From contig JAEKNU010000022.1 of assembly GCA_016838895.1 (NCBI GenBank), positions 1 through 60,215 of the forward strand: DNA of 60,215 bases. The letters run 5' to 3'. Of this stretch, positions 34,361 through 42,636 are shown in pieces. Each line of letters begins with the position of its first letter. Position 1 is the first letter of the stretch. Source of the stretch: Chloroflexota bacterium (GTDB taxonomy: Bacteria > Chloroflexota > Anaerolineae > Anaerolineales > Anaerolineaceae). The translations under genes were made by a program, and so were the position numbers. The notes under the pieces were generated by a model that saw only the letters and a list, made by a program, of their open reading frames with translations, did not search any database and was not told the origin of the DNA.

Positions 34361-35869
34361 ATGAAAATCAAATCGTTCGCTCAATTATTTACCCTCATTT
34401 TGATGCTTAGTCTGGTATTAGGTGCTTGCACCACGCCAGCGGCTGAAGCACCAGCCGCCGAAGCACCTGCCGTTGAAGCACCAGCAGCAGAAGAGGCAGC
34501 CGCAGCCGAAGAAGCAGCCGCAGCCGAGGAAGCTGTGCAAGGTCTTTTGCCAGCCATCATCAATTTCCCGGATCAGATCGCTGGCGGTGAAGCGGTCAAT
34601 ATTTCTGTAGTACAGAAACCGCCAGATTCTCAACCCGAAGCTGTTGAAGCATGGGAAGCCCAGGTTGTTCGATTCCAGGAAATGTATCCCAATGTCACCA
34701 TTGAAGGTACCGATTATGCTTATGCGCCTGATTCATTTGCTGCATTGGTAGCCGGTGATCAAATTCCCACTCTGTTTGAAGTATATTTGAATGATCCGGA
34801 AAAGATGATTGATCAGGGTGTAGCGGCTGATTTAACCAGCATCATCAAGGATCAGAACCTTGACCAGGTTTTCAATACAGATATTCTGGATATTGCAGCC
34901 AAAGATGGCAAATACTATGGTTTACCACGGTTTGCATATGCAATGGGACTCGCCTACAACATGGAAATGTTGAATACTGCTGGTTTTGATGCTCCCCCAA
35001 CGACCTGGGAAGAATTAGCAACAATGGCACAAGCATTGACTGATCGTGATGCTGGTGTGGCTGGTTTTTCATTCATTACCGATGGTAGTGGTGCAGCCGG
35101 TTGGCACATGACAACCATCGCCTACAACTTTGGCCTTGATAATGCCGAAATCGTCAGCGCAGCAGATGCTGGATACACTGCCAATTTTGCTTCTGGCCCC
35201 ATGTTAGAAGCCGCAAATTTCATTGATGACCTGCGTTGGAAATATGATGTGTTGCCGCTCGAATATTTAGCCTGGGATACCAATGGTGAAGCATTGGCAA
35301 CTGGCCGCGCTGCCATGATTGTTATGGCTGGTGATCAATTTACCTGGATGAAACAAACCTATACCGATGCGCCTATTGCTGACTTTGGTTTTGCCCCATT
35401 ACCTGCAGGCCCGAATGGTAAGAGTACTTCATTGGTTGGTGGTAATATCGCCATGGTCAATGCAAAAGCAACCCCTGGTGAAATGGAAGCTGCAGTCTAC
35501 TGGCGCTTATTCACTCAATTTGATCCGGATGAAATCATTGCGAATTATGAATCCAGCAAAGTTGATCCTGCCGTTGTGATTGGCTCCCCAACACTACCTC
35601 TGTATGTGGGTGAATATGAAGCAGCCGTAGAAGAAACAATGCTTGCTTACGCAAACATGCCTGTTGAAAATTATGCAGCTTTCCTTAATGGCATTACTTC
35701 AGGTACTGCCACGATGCAGCCAGAACCATTGATTGCTGGACAGGAATTCTATACTGCTATGGGTACCGTTGTTAGCACAATCGTTGCAGATGAAGGTGCA
35801 GATCCCGCGGAAGTACTTACACAAGCCGCCGACACTTTCCAAACGAATGTTCTTGATCTGATTGACTAA
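34361..35869 (+). CDS. ABC transporter sugar-binding lipoprotein (family 1)
   Basis: 502 residues. Signal peptide with lipobox SLVLGAC (Cys23), then an Ala/Glu/Pro-rich tether of about 40 residues, as often seen in Chloroflexota binding proteins. The mature domain matches MalE-type solute-binding proteins (QEMYPNVTIEGTDY, YGLPRFAYAMGLAYN, PPTTWEELATMAQAL, GFAPLPAGPNGKSTSLVGG). The ribosome site AAGGAG lies 14 bases upstream; an out-of-frame ATG at 34350 lies between. It should capture oligosaccharides released outside the cell and pass them to the permeases at 36095-37897. Controlled by the operator at 34217. Confidence 0.92.
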   Translation: MKIKSFAQLFTLILMLSLVLGACTTPAAEAPAAEAPAVEAPAAEEAAAAEEAAAAEEAVQGLLPAIINFPDQIAGGEAVNISVVQKPPDSQPEAVEAWEAQVVRFQEMYPNVTIEGTDYAYAPDSFAALVAGDQIPTLFEVYLNDPEKMIDQGVAADLTSIIKDQNLDQVFNTDILDIAAKDGKYYGLPRFAYAMGLAYNMEMLNTAGFDAPPTTWEELATMAQALTDRDAGVAGFSFITDGSGAAGWHMTTIAYNFGLDNAEIVSAADAGYTANFASGPMLEAANFIDDLRWKYDVLPLEYLAWDTNGEALATGRAAMIVMAGDQFTWMKQTYTDAPIADFGFAPLPAGPNGKSTSLVGGNIAMVNAKATPGEMEAAVYWRLFTQFDPDEIIANYESSKVDPAVVIGSPTLPLYVGEYEAAVEETMLAYANMPVENYAAFLNGITSGTATMQPEPLIAGQEFYTAMGTVVSTIVADEGADPAEVLTQAADTFQTNVLDLID

Positions 35870-35886
35870 ATATGTAATGTAGTACC

Positions 35887-35925
35887 AGTGAACAGGTGGC
35901 ATTGAATCAATGTCACCCGTTCACT
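35887..35925. terminator. Hairpin between binding-protein and permease genes
   Basis: AGTGAACAGGTG..ATTGA pairs with TCAAT..CACCCGTTCACT with short internal mismatches. It probably stabilises or terminates the abundant binding-protein message before the permeases, a common arrangement. The rest of the gap to 36094 has no gene. Confidence 0.55.
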
Positions 35926-36094
35926 TCATCATATATGGCAATGAAAAAAATTATCTTCTAATACTGCAAAATAGCAAGGATTTTTTTTACGATAACTAGA
36001 AAGCGCCAACTTTTTAAAAAAGGGTTTTTTCTAGTATAGTAAAAAAAACGCGAAGCAGTATCAATATTGTGCAAAAAGGAGCTGGTTATTCATT

Positions 36095-37027
36095 ATGAAA
36101 GCTGAAACAACGCTTAATCCTCCCTCTACAGCAAAATACTCGCAAGGTTTCTGGAAGCGGCAAGTTACTTCCTATGTTTATATTCTGCCTGTATTGATTA
36201 TTTACGGTTTGATGACATTCGGGCCAATCATAACGACGATTATCTATAGTTTTCAGAAAGTAAATTTGGCAAAACCACCTGAATGGGTTGGATTTCAAAA
36301 TTATGTGCGTATGTTCGGTAATCCACTTTTTCTTACAGCCTGGAAGAATATTCTGATATTTATGGGATTAAGTATTTTGATGGGTTTCATGGTACCGATC
36401 GTATTGTCATTGCTGGTTAATGAAATGCGCAGGTTAGGAAAATTTTTCCAAACCATGGTTTATCTTCCTTCCCTGATTCCCATCGCGGTGGCTTTACTTG
36501 TCTGGCGGCAGATCTATGCGCCGGGCGGTGGTGTGTTAAATAGCATATTGACAGCAGTGGGGATTCCAGCGCAGATGTGGTTGCAAAACCCGGATATGGT
36601 AAAACCTTCTATTGTGATTATCATGACCTGGTTGGGTGCTGGGGGATCGGTGTTAATTTATCTTTCAGCATTGCAGGAGATTCCAACTGAAATATACGAA
36701 GCAGCCGAACTGGATGGCTTTTCATTTATGCAGCGTATCTGGTTTATTACCCTGCCATTATTGAGTTCTCGTATGCAAATTATGTTGATATTGCAAATTA
36801 TTAATGTAGGCCAGCTCTTTACCGAACCGTATATTCTAACTTCCGGAGGTCCGGCAAATGCCTCAATGACACCTGTCCTTGAATTATATCGGACTGCCTT
36901 TGACCGCAGCGATTTTGGGTTGGCTTCTGCCTGGAGCGTATCCCTGTTGGTTGTTCTCTCAGCTTTTTCCGTGGTTTATCTGTGGCTTTCCTTCCGTCGC
37001 GATAAACGTGCGAACCCCAATTCATAG
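36095..37027 (+). CDS. ABC sugar transporter permease, MalF type
   Basis: 310 residues, six predicted membrane segments, ATG behind AAAAAGGAG. The EAA loop EIPTEIYEAAELDGFSFMQRIWFITLPLL (its core EIYEAAELDGF) is the contact site for the ATPase. It forms the channel with the second permease, which follows nine bases later. No ATPase gene is present in the locus, so a shared MsmX-like ATPase elsewhere is likely. Confidence 0.94.
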   Translation: MKAETTLNPPSTAKYSQGFWKRQVTSYVYILPVLIIYGLMTFGPIITTIIYSFQKVNLAKPPEWVGFQNYVRMFGNPLFLTAWKNILIFMGLSILMGFMVPIVLSLLVNEMRRLGKFFQTMVYLPSLIPIAVALLVWRQIYAPGGGVLNSILTAVGIPAQMWLQNPDMVKPSIVIIMTWLGAGGSVLIYLSALQEIPTEIYEAAELDGFSFMQRIWFITLPLLSSRMQIMLILQIINVGQLFTEPYILTSGGPANASMTPVLELYRTAFDRSDFGLASAWSVSLLVVLSAFSVVYLWLSFRRDKRANPNS

Positions 37028-37036
37028 GAGATTTCC

Positions 37037-37897
37037 ATGAGTACTGTACGTGGTGTAATGTCAAATGTGGAAGCCCGATCCATTAAAGGGCGATTGTTGC
37101 TGGGGTTGTTTCTGATCATTTTGATTCTAGCCAGCCTTATTGTCATATTTCCTTTTTTCTTTTCCTTTACTGCCGGTTTGAAAAGCAGTATTGAAATTAA
37201 TAAACCTGGCTTGAATTTATGGCCGCCTATGCCCCATTGGGAAAACTATTTGGATGCCTGGCGCCGCTTTAATATGCCGCAAATGTTTTGGAATACGATA
37301 GTGGTTGCCGGTGGCGGCGTTATTGCGCAACTACTTATTTCTACTCTGGCTGCTTTTTTCCTTTCCCGTCTAAAACCGATTGGGGTAAATCTAATGATGG
37401 CATTGATTCTGGTTACCATGACAGTACCGCGGATTGCCTATATTATTCCGCTTTATATCACAATTGCCAAATTTCCTCTCTTTGATCTTAACCTGGTGAA
37501 TACGTATTGGGGATTATGGCTGCCATATGCTGTGAATCCCTTCATGATATTGGTGTTAAAAAGTGCATTTGATGGTATTCCAAAGGATGTATATGATGCA
37601 GCCCAGGTGGATGGTGCTTCAAATGCTCGCTTGTTTTTTCAGTTTACTTTGCCATTGTCAACATCCATCATGTTGGTGCTAGGTCTGCTTTCCTTTATCA
37701 CTCTGTGGGGAGACTTCCTGCTGCCCTTGCTGGTGTTACGTGATCCTGAGCTACAGACTATTTCGGTGCGGTTGTATAACTTAACCCGCATGTTTCCGAT
37801 TAATTTGCATCTGGCAGGTTCGTTTATTGCGATGCTGCCGCCCTTGTTTGCAGCGATTTTCTTACAACGTTATATGAAAGGTGGTTTAACTTTCTAA
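37037..37897 (+). CDS. ABC sugar transporter permease, MalG type
   Basis: 286 residues, six membrane segments, EAA loop GIPKDVYDAAQVDGASNARL. Its stop overlaps the ATG of the next gene by one base (TAATG), so the permease and the secreted glucanase-like lipoprotein are translationally coupled. This is good evidence that the enzyme feeds this transporter. Confidence 0.94.
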   Translation: MSTVRGVMSNVEARSIKGRLLLGLFLIILILASLIVIFPFFFSFTAGLKSSIEINKPGLNLWPPMPHWENYLDAWRRFNMPQMFWNTIVVAGGGVIAQLLISTLAAFFLSRLKPIGVNLMMALILVTMTVPRIAYIIPLYITIAKFPLFDLNLVNTYWGLWLPYAVNPFMILVLKSAFDGIPKDVYDAAQVDGASNARLFFQFTLPLSTSIMLVLGLLSFITLWGDFLLPLLVLRDPELQTISVRLYNLTRMFPINLHLAGSFIAMLPPLFAAIFLQRYMKGGLTF

Positions 37898-40143
37898 TGT
37901 CTCATTTTCCCTGGCCAATTCTCTTTTTCTTCATCTTTTTCCTCTTCATTACAGCTTGCACTATGAACCTCAGCGCCAGTCCATCAGCCGTGGCAGAATC
38001 TGCTGCGGTTGATGAATTGGAGCCCACCCAAGCTGCAACAATGATGCTAACCCGCACTGCTGCAGCAACTGAAGTTCCCGGTGATATGCTAATTGTGCGA
38101 ATTAAAAATATTGCCACAGGTACATTTTTATTTGAAGAAGGTGGTTTGGCTGTACTGGCTGATGTGCAAAAATCCCAAATTTCATCCCATTGGCAGATTG
38201 AAGACTATCAGGGTAGTAAAAGAATTAGAAATATTGAAAGTGGAAATTATCTGTCCATTGAAAATCTCCAGGATTTTGTCGAAGTGATTCCCATCGAATC
38301 AGAATGGATGAGTGCACGTTGGATGTTTGAAAAGGATAATAATTCCGGCTCTGTAATTATTCGCAATGTATGGCATAACTGGCAGATTCTATATGAATCA
38401 GAGGGACAGTTGAAGTATGATCGCTTCTCAATGAAAAATAAAGTAGCGCAATGGATGATTGAGCCGATCAATGCAAAGGCTATGAATGAACAAGTAACAC
38501 CTGAACCGGTTGTTGTCCCAACATCGGCTCAAATCGCGGGTAGTCGTGGTGCAAGTGTGCCCTGGATTGAGTATGAAGCAGAAGAGGCTGTGACAAACGC
38601 AGAAATATTAGCACCTGATCGTACTTTTGGTACTTTTTCCGCGGAATCTTCCGGGCGCAGTGCCGTCAAAATCACAGAGGTCGGTCAATATGTACAGTTA
38701 AGCTCCCTTGCAGATGCAAATGCCATTGTAGTACGTTATATCATCCCCGATTCAGAAGATGGCATGGGTCAGGATGCCACAATCAGTTTGTATGTCAATG
38801 GTGAATTCAAACAGAAACTTAATTTAACCTCACGCTATGCCTGGTCGTATGGCGGTGAGGAATATACCTTTAATACCCCCGCCGCTGGGGGTGCGCATCA
38901 TTTCTATGATGAAGCGCGTGCATTGCTAGACAAGATTCCGGCTGGGGCGCTTGTATCACTACAGAAGGATGCCGATGATCTGGCGGAATACTATGTGATC
39001 GATCTGATTGATTTGGAACAGGTTGCCCCACCAAAAATAAAACCGGATGGCTTCCTTTCCATTACAGCGTTTGGCGCCGTAGCGGATAATGGTGAAGATG
39101 ATGGAGATGCAATTCGAATGGCGATTGCTGAAGCAAAAGCCAAAAATACCGGCGTGTGGATTCCGGCAGGTACTTTTGAAAGTACGACTGCGCCATTTGA
39201 AATCAGTGAGGCAATGATTCAAGGGGCGGGGATGTGGTATTCCGTGATCCATGGGCAATACGCACGTTTTAACTGTGTAGGCAATAACTGTCGCTTTTAT
39301 GATTTTGCCATATTAGGCGAAACGATCCTGCGTGATGACAAGGCGCCTGAGAATGGATTCAATGGCGGGGCTGGAACCGGTTCTATATTGGAAAATATCT
39401 GGGTGGAGCATACCAAAGTTGGCTGGTGGGTTGGTCCTGGATATACAAATGGCTTGATTATTCGCAATAGCCGTTTCCGTAATTTGTTTGCTGATGGTGT
39501 CAATTTTTGCAATGGCACCAGTAACTCTCTGATCGAGAATTCCCATTTTCGCAATACTGGGGATGACGCCATTGCATCCTGGTCACCAAATAGTACAGGT
39601 GTGAACACCAATAATGTATTTCGATTTAATACCATCCAGGTGCCCTGGCGGGCAAATTGCATTGCCATTTACGGTGGGGTGGATAATAAGATTCAGGACA
39701 ATATATGTCTGGATGTGGTGACTTATCCAGGAATTTTGATTGCCCAACAATTTAATTCAAATCCGTTTGGGGGTCAAACCTTGATACAACGTAATTCGCT
39801 GATTCGTTCAGGCGGCCCAATGTTCCGTGATGAACATGGTGCCTTAAAAATATGGGCGGATCAAGGAGATATTAATGGTGTCGTGATTGAAGATCTGCTG
39901 ATAGAAGGCAGTACCTTTACAGGTATTGACCTGGAAGGCAGTTATACAATTAATCAGACCAGCATAACAAATGTGGTTATCGAGAACTCCGGTACACATG
40001 CAATTTATTTGCGCTCAAACCTGAATGGGGAAGTATCTTTCACTGAGGTGACCGTCATTAATCCAGGCCAAGAGGCATTAAAGAATAACTCACCAAAATT
40101 AAAATTTAGTATCATCAATGGTAGTGGAAACGAGGGGTGGTAA
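37897..40143 (+). CDS. Secreted GH87-like (alpha-1,3-glucanase/mycodextranase-like) lipoprotein
   Basis: 748 residues. Lipobox FLFITAC, Cys21. Residues ~63-195 are a ricin/fascin-like beta-trefoil (RIKNIATGTFL, RIRNIESGNYLS). Residues ~220-380 are a CBM6/35-type module (VPWIEYEAEEAVT, ISLYVNGEFKQKL, YYVIDLIDLEQV), the module commonly attached to mycodextranases. Residues ~385-748 are a right-handed beta-helix with SITAFGAVADNGEDDGDAI. Candidate catalytic Asp residues are D533 (ADGVNF) and D556/D557 (RNTGDDAIASW), as in GH87. It should release nigero-oligosaccharides from alpha-1,3-glucan at the cell surface. Alternatives are GH55 or other polysaccharide-active beta-helix enzymes. Confidence 0.68.
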   Translation: MSHFPWPILFFFIFFLFITACTMNLSASPSAVAESAAVDELEPTQAATMMLTRTAAATEVPGDMLIVRIKNIATGTFLFEEGGLAVLADVQKSQISSHWQIEDYQGSKRIRNIESGNYLSIENLQDFVEVIPIESEWMSARWMFEKDNNSGSVIIRNVWHNWQILYESEGQLKYDRFSMKNKVAQWMIEPINAKAMNEQVTPEPVVVPTSAQIAGSRGASVPWIEYEAEEAVTNAEILAPDRTFGTFSAESSGRSAVKITEVGQYVQLSSLADANAIVVRYIIPDSEDGMGQDATISLYVNGEFKQKLNLTSRYAWSYGGEEYTFNTPAAGGAHHFYDEARALLDKIPAGALVSLQKDADDLAEYYVIDLIDLEQVAPPKIKPDGFLSITAFGAVADNGEDDGDAIRMAIAEAKAKNTGVWIPAGTFESTTAPFEISEAMIQGAGMWYSVIHGQYARFNCVGNNCRFYDFAILGETILRDDKAPENGFNGGAGTGSILENIWVEHTKVGWWVGPGYTNGLIIRNSRFRNLFADGVNFCNGTSNSLIENSHFRNTGDDAIASWSPNSTGVNTNNVFRFNTIQVPWRANCIAIYGGVDNKIQDNICLDVVTYPGILIAQQFNSNPFGGQTLIQRNSLIRSGGPMFRDEHGALKIWADQGDINGVVIEDLLIEGSTFTGIDLEGSYTINQTSITNVVIENSGTHAIYLRSNLNGEVSFTEVTVINPGQEALKNNSPKLKFSIINGSGNEGW

Positions 40144-40163
40144 ACCCACCAGGAGATTAACAT

Positions 40164-41912
40164 ATGTCACATCATCGTGCAATCGGATTAATTACTACAT
40201 TCATATCGGGACGCTTTTATGAGCAGATCATGAGTGGTGTGCAGGAAGTTGCCTGGAAAAATCAGGTAGACATATTGGTGATAAACAGTACTCCGGATCA
40301 GGTGGCATTGAGTGGGGTCAGTCAGCAGCGGGTAGATGGCTGGATGGTATTGACTTACCCGAGTGGATTGGAATTATTGGCACAGCAAGGAAAGCCAATT
40401 GTTACCATCAGCTGCCGCTTACCCGGACAGACATATCCTGCTGTACTGCCGGATAATCGCCAGGGCACGGAAACCATTCTGGAGAATTTACTTTCACAAG
40501 GGCATCAACATATTGCCTTTGTTGGTGATACATCAATTGGTGATATTCAGGAACGCTACCAGACGTATCAGGAAGTACTCAATCGACATCATATCCCCTA
40601 TGATCCGCAATTGGTTTTGCATATTGATAGTCCACTTTCAGATCAAGGAGAATTGGCAGCCCGGCGACTGGCGGCTTCACGGGTTCCTTGTACAGCAGTA
40701 GTGGCCGGAAATGATTGGACAGCCATCGGATTGATGCGTGAATTTCAGGAACAGGGCTATCGTATCCCTGAGGATATGGCAATTGTTGGATTTGATGATA
40801 TTCCTGAATCCCAGACAACCACACCGCCATTATCAACTGTACGGCAGCGTAGCGATCAACTTGGTAGAACAGCCACAAGTCTATTGTTGGAGCAAATTGG
40901 TGGGAAAGCGGCTGAGCCAACCGTTCATTATATTCCTACAACATTTGTTCAACGGGAATCCAGCGGCAGTAACTTGCTGAGCCGCATCAATCAGTGGAAA
41001 AACCCGCAAATATCAACGGGTTCTTTGTGGCAGGCTTCGCTTTCAAAAGAACTGGTCAGGGTTTTGCTGCCAGCCTTATCCCTGGAATCGAATCCCTCCG
41101 CTGCCCAGGTATGGCCAGAGGTTGATAAACTGGTGCAATTGTTATGGACAATGGTGGAAACTGATGAACCCAAAGAAATCGATGATTCTCTGTTGAAAAC
41201 GATTTTCTCATCGTATCCTATCCTGAATGCCAGCCCGGAGATTCTTGTTGAAATGCTGCAAGTATTAAATGCGGCAGGACTGGTTTTAAGTGAAACGAAT
41301 GAAGAACCCCAAAAAGCAAAACAACGCTTGCAGGCATTTTGTGATCAACTCACCATCGAAGTGATTCGCTCTTATCGACGTCGTCAGAATATTTCTCAGC
41401 GTACAATGAGTGAAATTATTCAGAGCCAATATATCGTCAGTCAATTGCTAATAAAGAACCCACCTCAACAGGTGGATTGGCTACGGGAAACAGATATGTT
41501 TTCGGGTTGTCTTGGGTTATGGTCCCCATCTGGTGATGATGATCCTCCTATACTCAGTGTGGCAGGTTGTTATCAGCAGGAAGGCAGTTGTGCAGTAAGG
41601 GTTGGAAAAAGTTATATCCCATCCTTATTTCCACCGCTTGATAAACTACCATCATCCTCTGCGAAAAATGGCACCACAACCTGCCTGGTTTTACCCGTGA
41701 GATCGATAGATCATGATTGGGGGATGTTGGCGGTCTCGGGTCCACTGATATCCAAAGATCCATGGTTGGAGGATAATACGATTAATATACTAGAAATCTA
41801 TTGTGGATTCTTAGGGATCACCTTAGAAAAAGAAGCATTACAGGAATCACTGAGACATACCAAAGAGAATGAACAAATGCTCAGTGATAAATTGAATGAA
41901 ATAAAGCCATGA
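40164..41912 (+). CDS. LacI/periplasmic-binding-like sensor without HTH, C-terminal GAF-like region and coiled coil
   Basis: 582 residues, ATG behind AGGAGAT. Residues 1-270 are a LacI-type ligand-binding domain (AIGLITTFISGRFYEQIMSG, AIVGFDDIPESQTTTPPLS) but start directly at the first beta strand, with no DNA-binding HTH. Then come helical regions (~290-440), a GAF-like domain (~450-560; GCLGLWSPSGDD, VLPVRSIDHDWGMLAVSG) and a terminal coiled coil ending in KLNEIKP. In related Chloroflexota proteins such a coil leads into a GGDEF or kinase output, which is absent here. It is probably a cytoplasmic sugar sensor acting through a partner. Confidence 0.75.
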   Translation: MSHHRAIGLITTFISGRFYEQIMSGVQEVAWKNQVDILVINSTPDQVALSGVSQQRVDGWMVLTYPSGLELLAQQGKPIVTISCRLPGQTYPAVLPDNRQGTETILENLLSQGHQHIAFVGDTSIGDIQERYQTYQEVLNRHHIPYDPQLVLHIDSPLSDQGELAARRLAASRVPCTAVVAGNDWTAIGLMREFQEQGYRIPEDMAIVGFDDIPESQTTTPPLSTVRQRSDQLGRTATSLLLEQIGGKAAEPTVHYIPTTFVQRESSGSNLLSRINQWKNPQISTGSLWQASLSKELVRVLLPALSLESNPSAAQVWPEVDKLVQLLWTMVETDEPKEIDDSLLKTIFSSYPILNASPEILVEMLQVLNAAGLVLSETNEEPQKAKQRLQAFCDQLTIEVIRSYRRRQNISQRTMSEIIQSQYIVSQLLIKNPPQQVDWLRETDMFSGCLGLWSPSGDDDPPILSVAGCYQQEGSCAVRVGKSYIPSLFPPLDKLPSSSAKNGTTTCLVLPVRSIDHDWGMLAVSGPLISKDPWLEDNTINILEIYCGFLGITLEKEALQESLRHTKENEQMLSDKLNEIKP

Positions 41913-41925
41913 AAAACCATCAGCA

Positions 41926-41952
41926 AAAAACGGCGAGAATTTCGCCGTTTTT
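41926..41952. terminator. Terminator after the sensor gene
   Basis: AAAAACGGCGA and TCGCCGTTTTT form a strong GC stem with A and T tails, 14 bases after the stop. It closes the plus-strand sugar operon. Confidence 0.88.
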
Positions 41953-42003
41953 GATTTAAGCAATTCCTTATAATGCCCCCGTTTCACTATCCCAGATCAG
42001 GCA

Positions 42004-42099
42004 TTACAGGCGTTTGAAAAGGTCCGTCAGGTTAGCATTGTCAAAGAGGATTTCTCCCAGATTCTTTCTTTGTGTGTTTTCTTTGAAGAGGTATGTCAA
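42004..42099 (-). pseudogene. C-terminal remnant of an unidentified protein
   Basis: The minus strand has an open stretch of about 31 codons ending in a TAA, reading LTYLFKENTQRKNLGEILF and then DNANLTDLFKRL. It has the composition of a real protein C-terminus. No upstream part is found in the window. The family is not recognised. The rest of the gap 41953-42250 shows no other gene. Confidence 0.3.
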
Positions 42100-42250
42100 T
42101 GCAGGAAGGGGTAGTAATGAAAACTGCATGCAATATTAGGATCATCAAATGGACGCAGTTTATGAAACAATGGGCGTATTTTTATTATCTGCGCAATATT
42201 GGAGCAATATTTGATACAATAGGTTTAATATAAAAAATGAGGTACATATC

Positions 42251-42547
42251 ATGTCATATAGCAATCAGATTATTTCAACAAAATCAACCTCAGCAAGTTA
42301 TGAGATTGTCTTGAAAACATTACCCGAGCAAGGCTTTAATATTACTCGCCGCCGTGACCTCGCCAACCTGGTGCAAGCCAGTAAAGAAATTGAAGGTGTT
42401 GCCAGAACATTTAACGTGTCATGTTCAATGGGCAAAGAGACAAAAATCAATGTCGCCTGCATGTCCGAAGGCGATTCTGCTAGTGAAGCCGAGAAAGCGG
42501 CAGTGGATGAATTATTAAAAGTATTGAATGAGGTCGTATCAGCATAA
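42251..42547 (+). CDS. Small hypothetical protein, 98 aa
   Basis: ATG behind GAGG at a slightly long spacing, stop just before a strong terminator, so it is a complete single-gene unit. No signal peptide or membrane segment. The sequence (SASYEIVLKTLPEQGFNITRRR, core YEIVLKTLPEQGFNI) has the look of a small alpha/beta domain with an amphipathic C-terminal helix, perhaps like DUF302-type or SRPBCC-like proteins. I cannot assign a function. Confidence 0.65.
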   Translation: MSYSNQIISTKSTSASYEIVLKTLPEQGFNITRRRDLANLVQASKEIEGVARTFNVSCSMGKETKINVACMSEGDSASEAEKAAVDELLKVLNEVVSA

Positions 42548-42571
42548 TTTTATTACTATTAAGTAGTATAG

Positions 42572-42604
42572 AAAACTGCCAGATCAAGCGATCTGGCAGT
42601 TTTT
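42572..42604. terminator. Bidirectional terminator
   Basis: ACTGCCAGATC-AAGC-GATCTGGCAGT, a perfect 11-bp stem with AAAA before and TTTT after. It serves the small gene and the converging nuclease gene. Confidence 0.92.
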
Positions 42605-42636
42605 ACATTATTTATCAAAGATACAACCATTAATGC

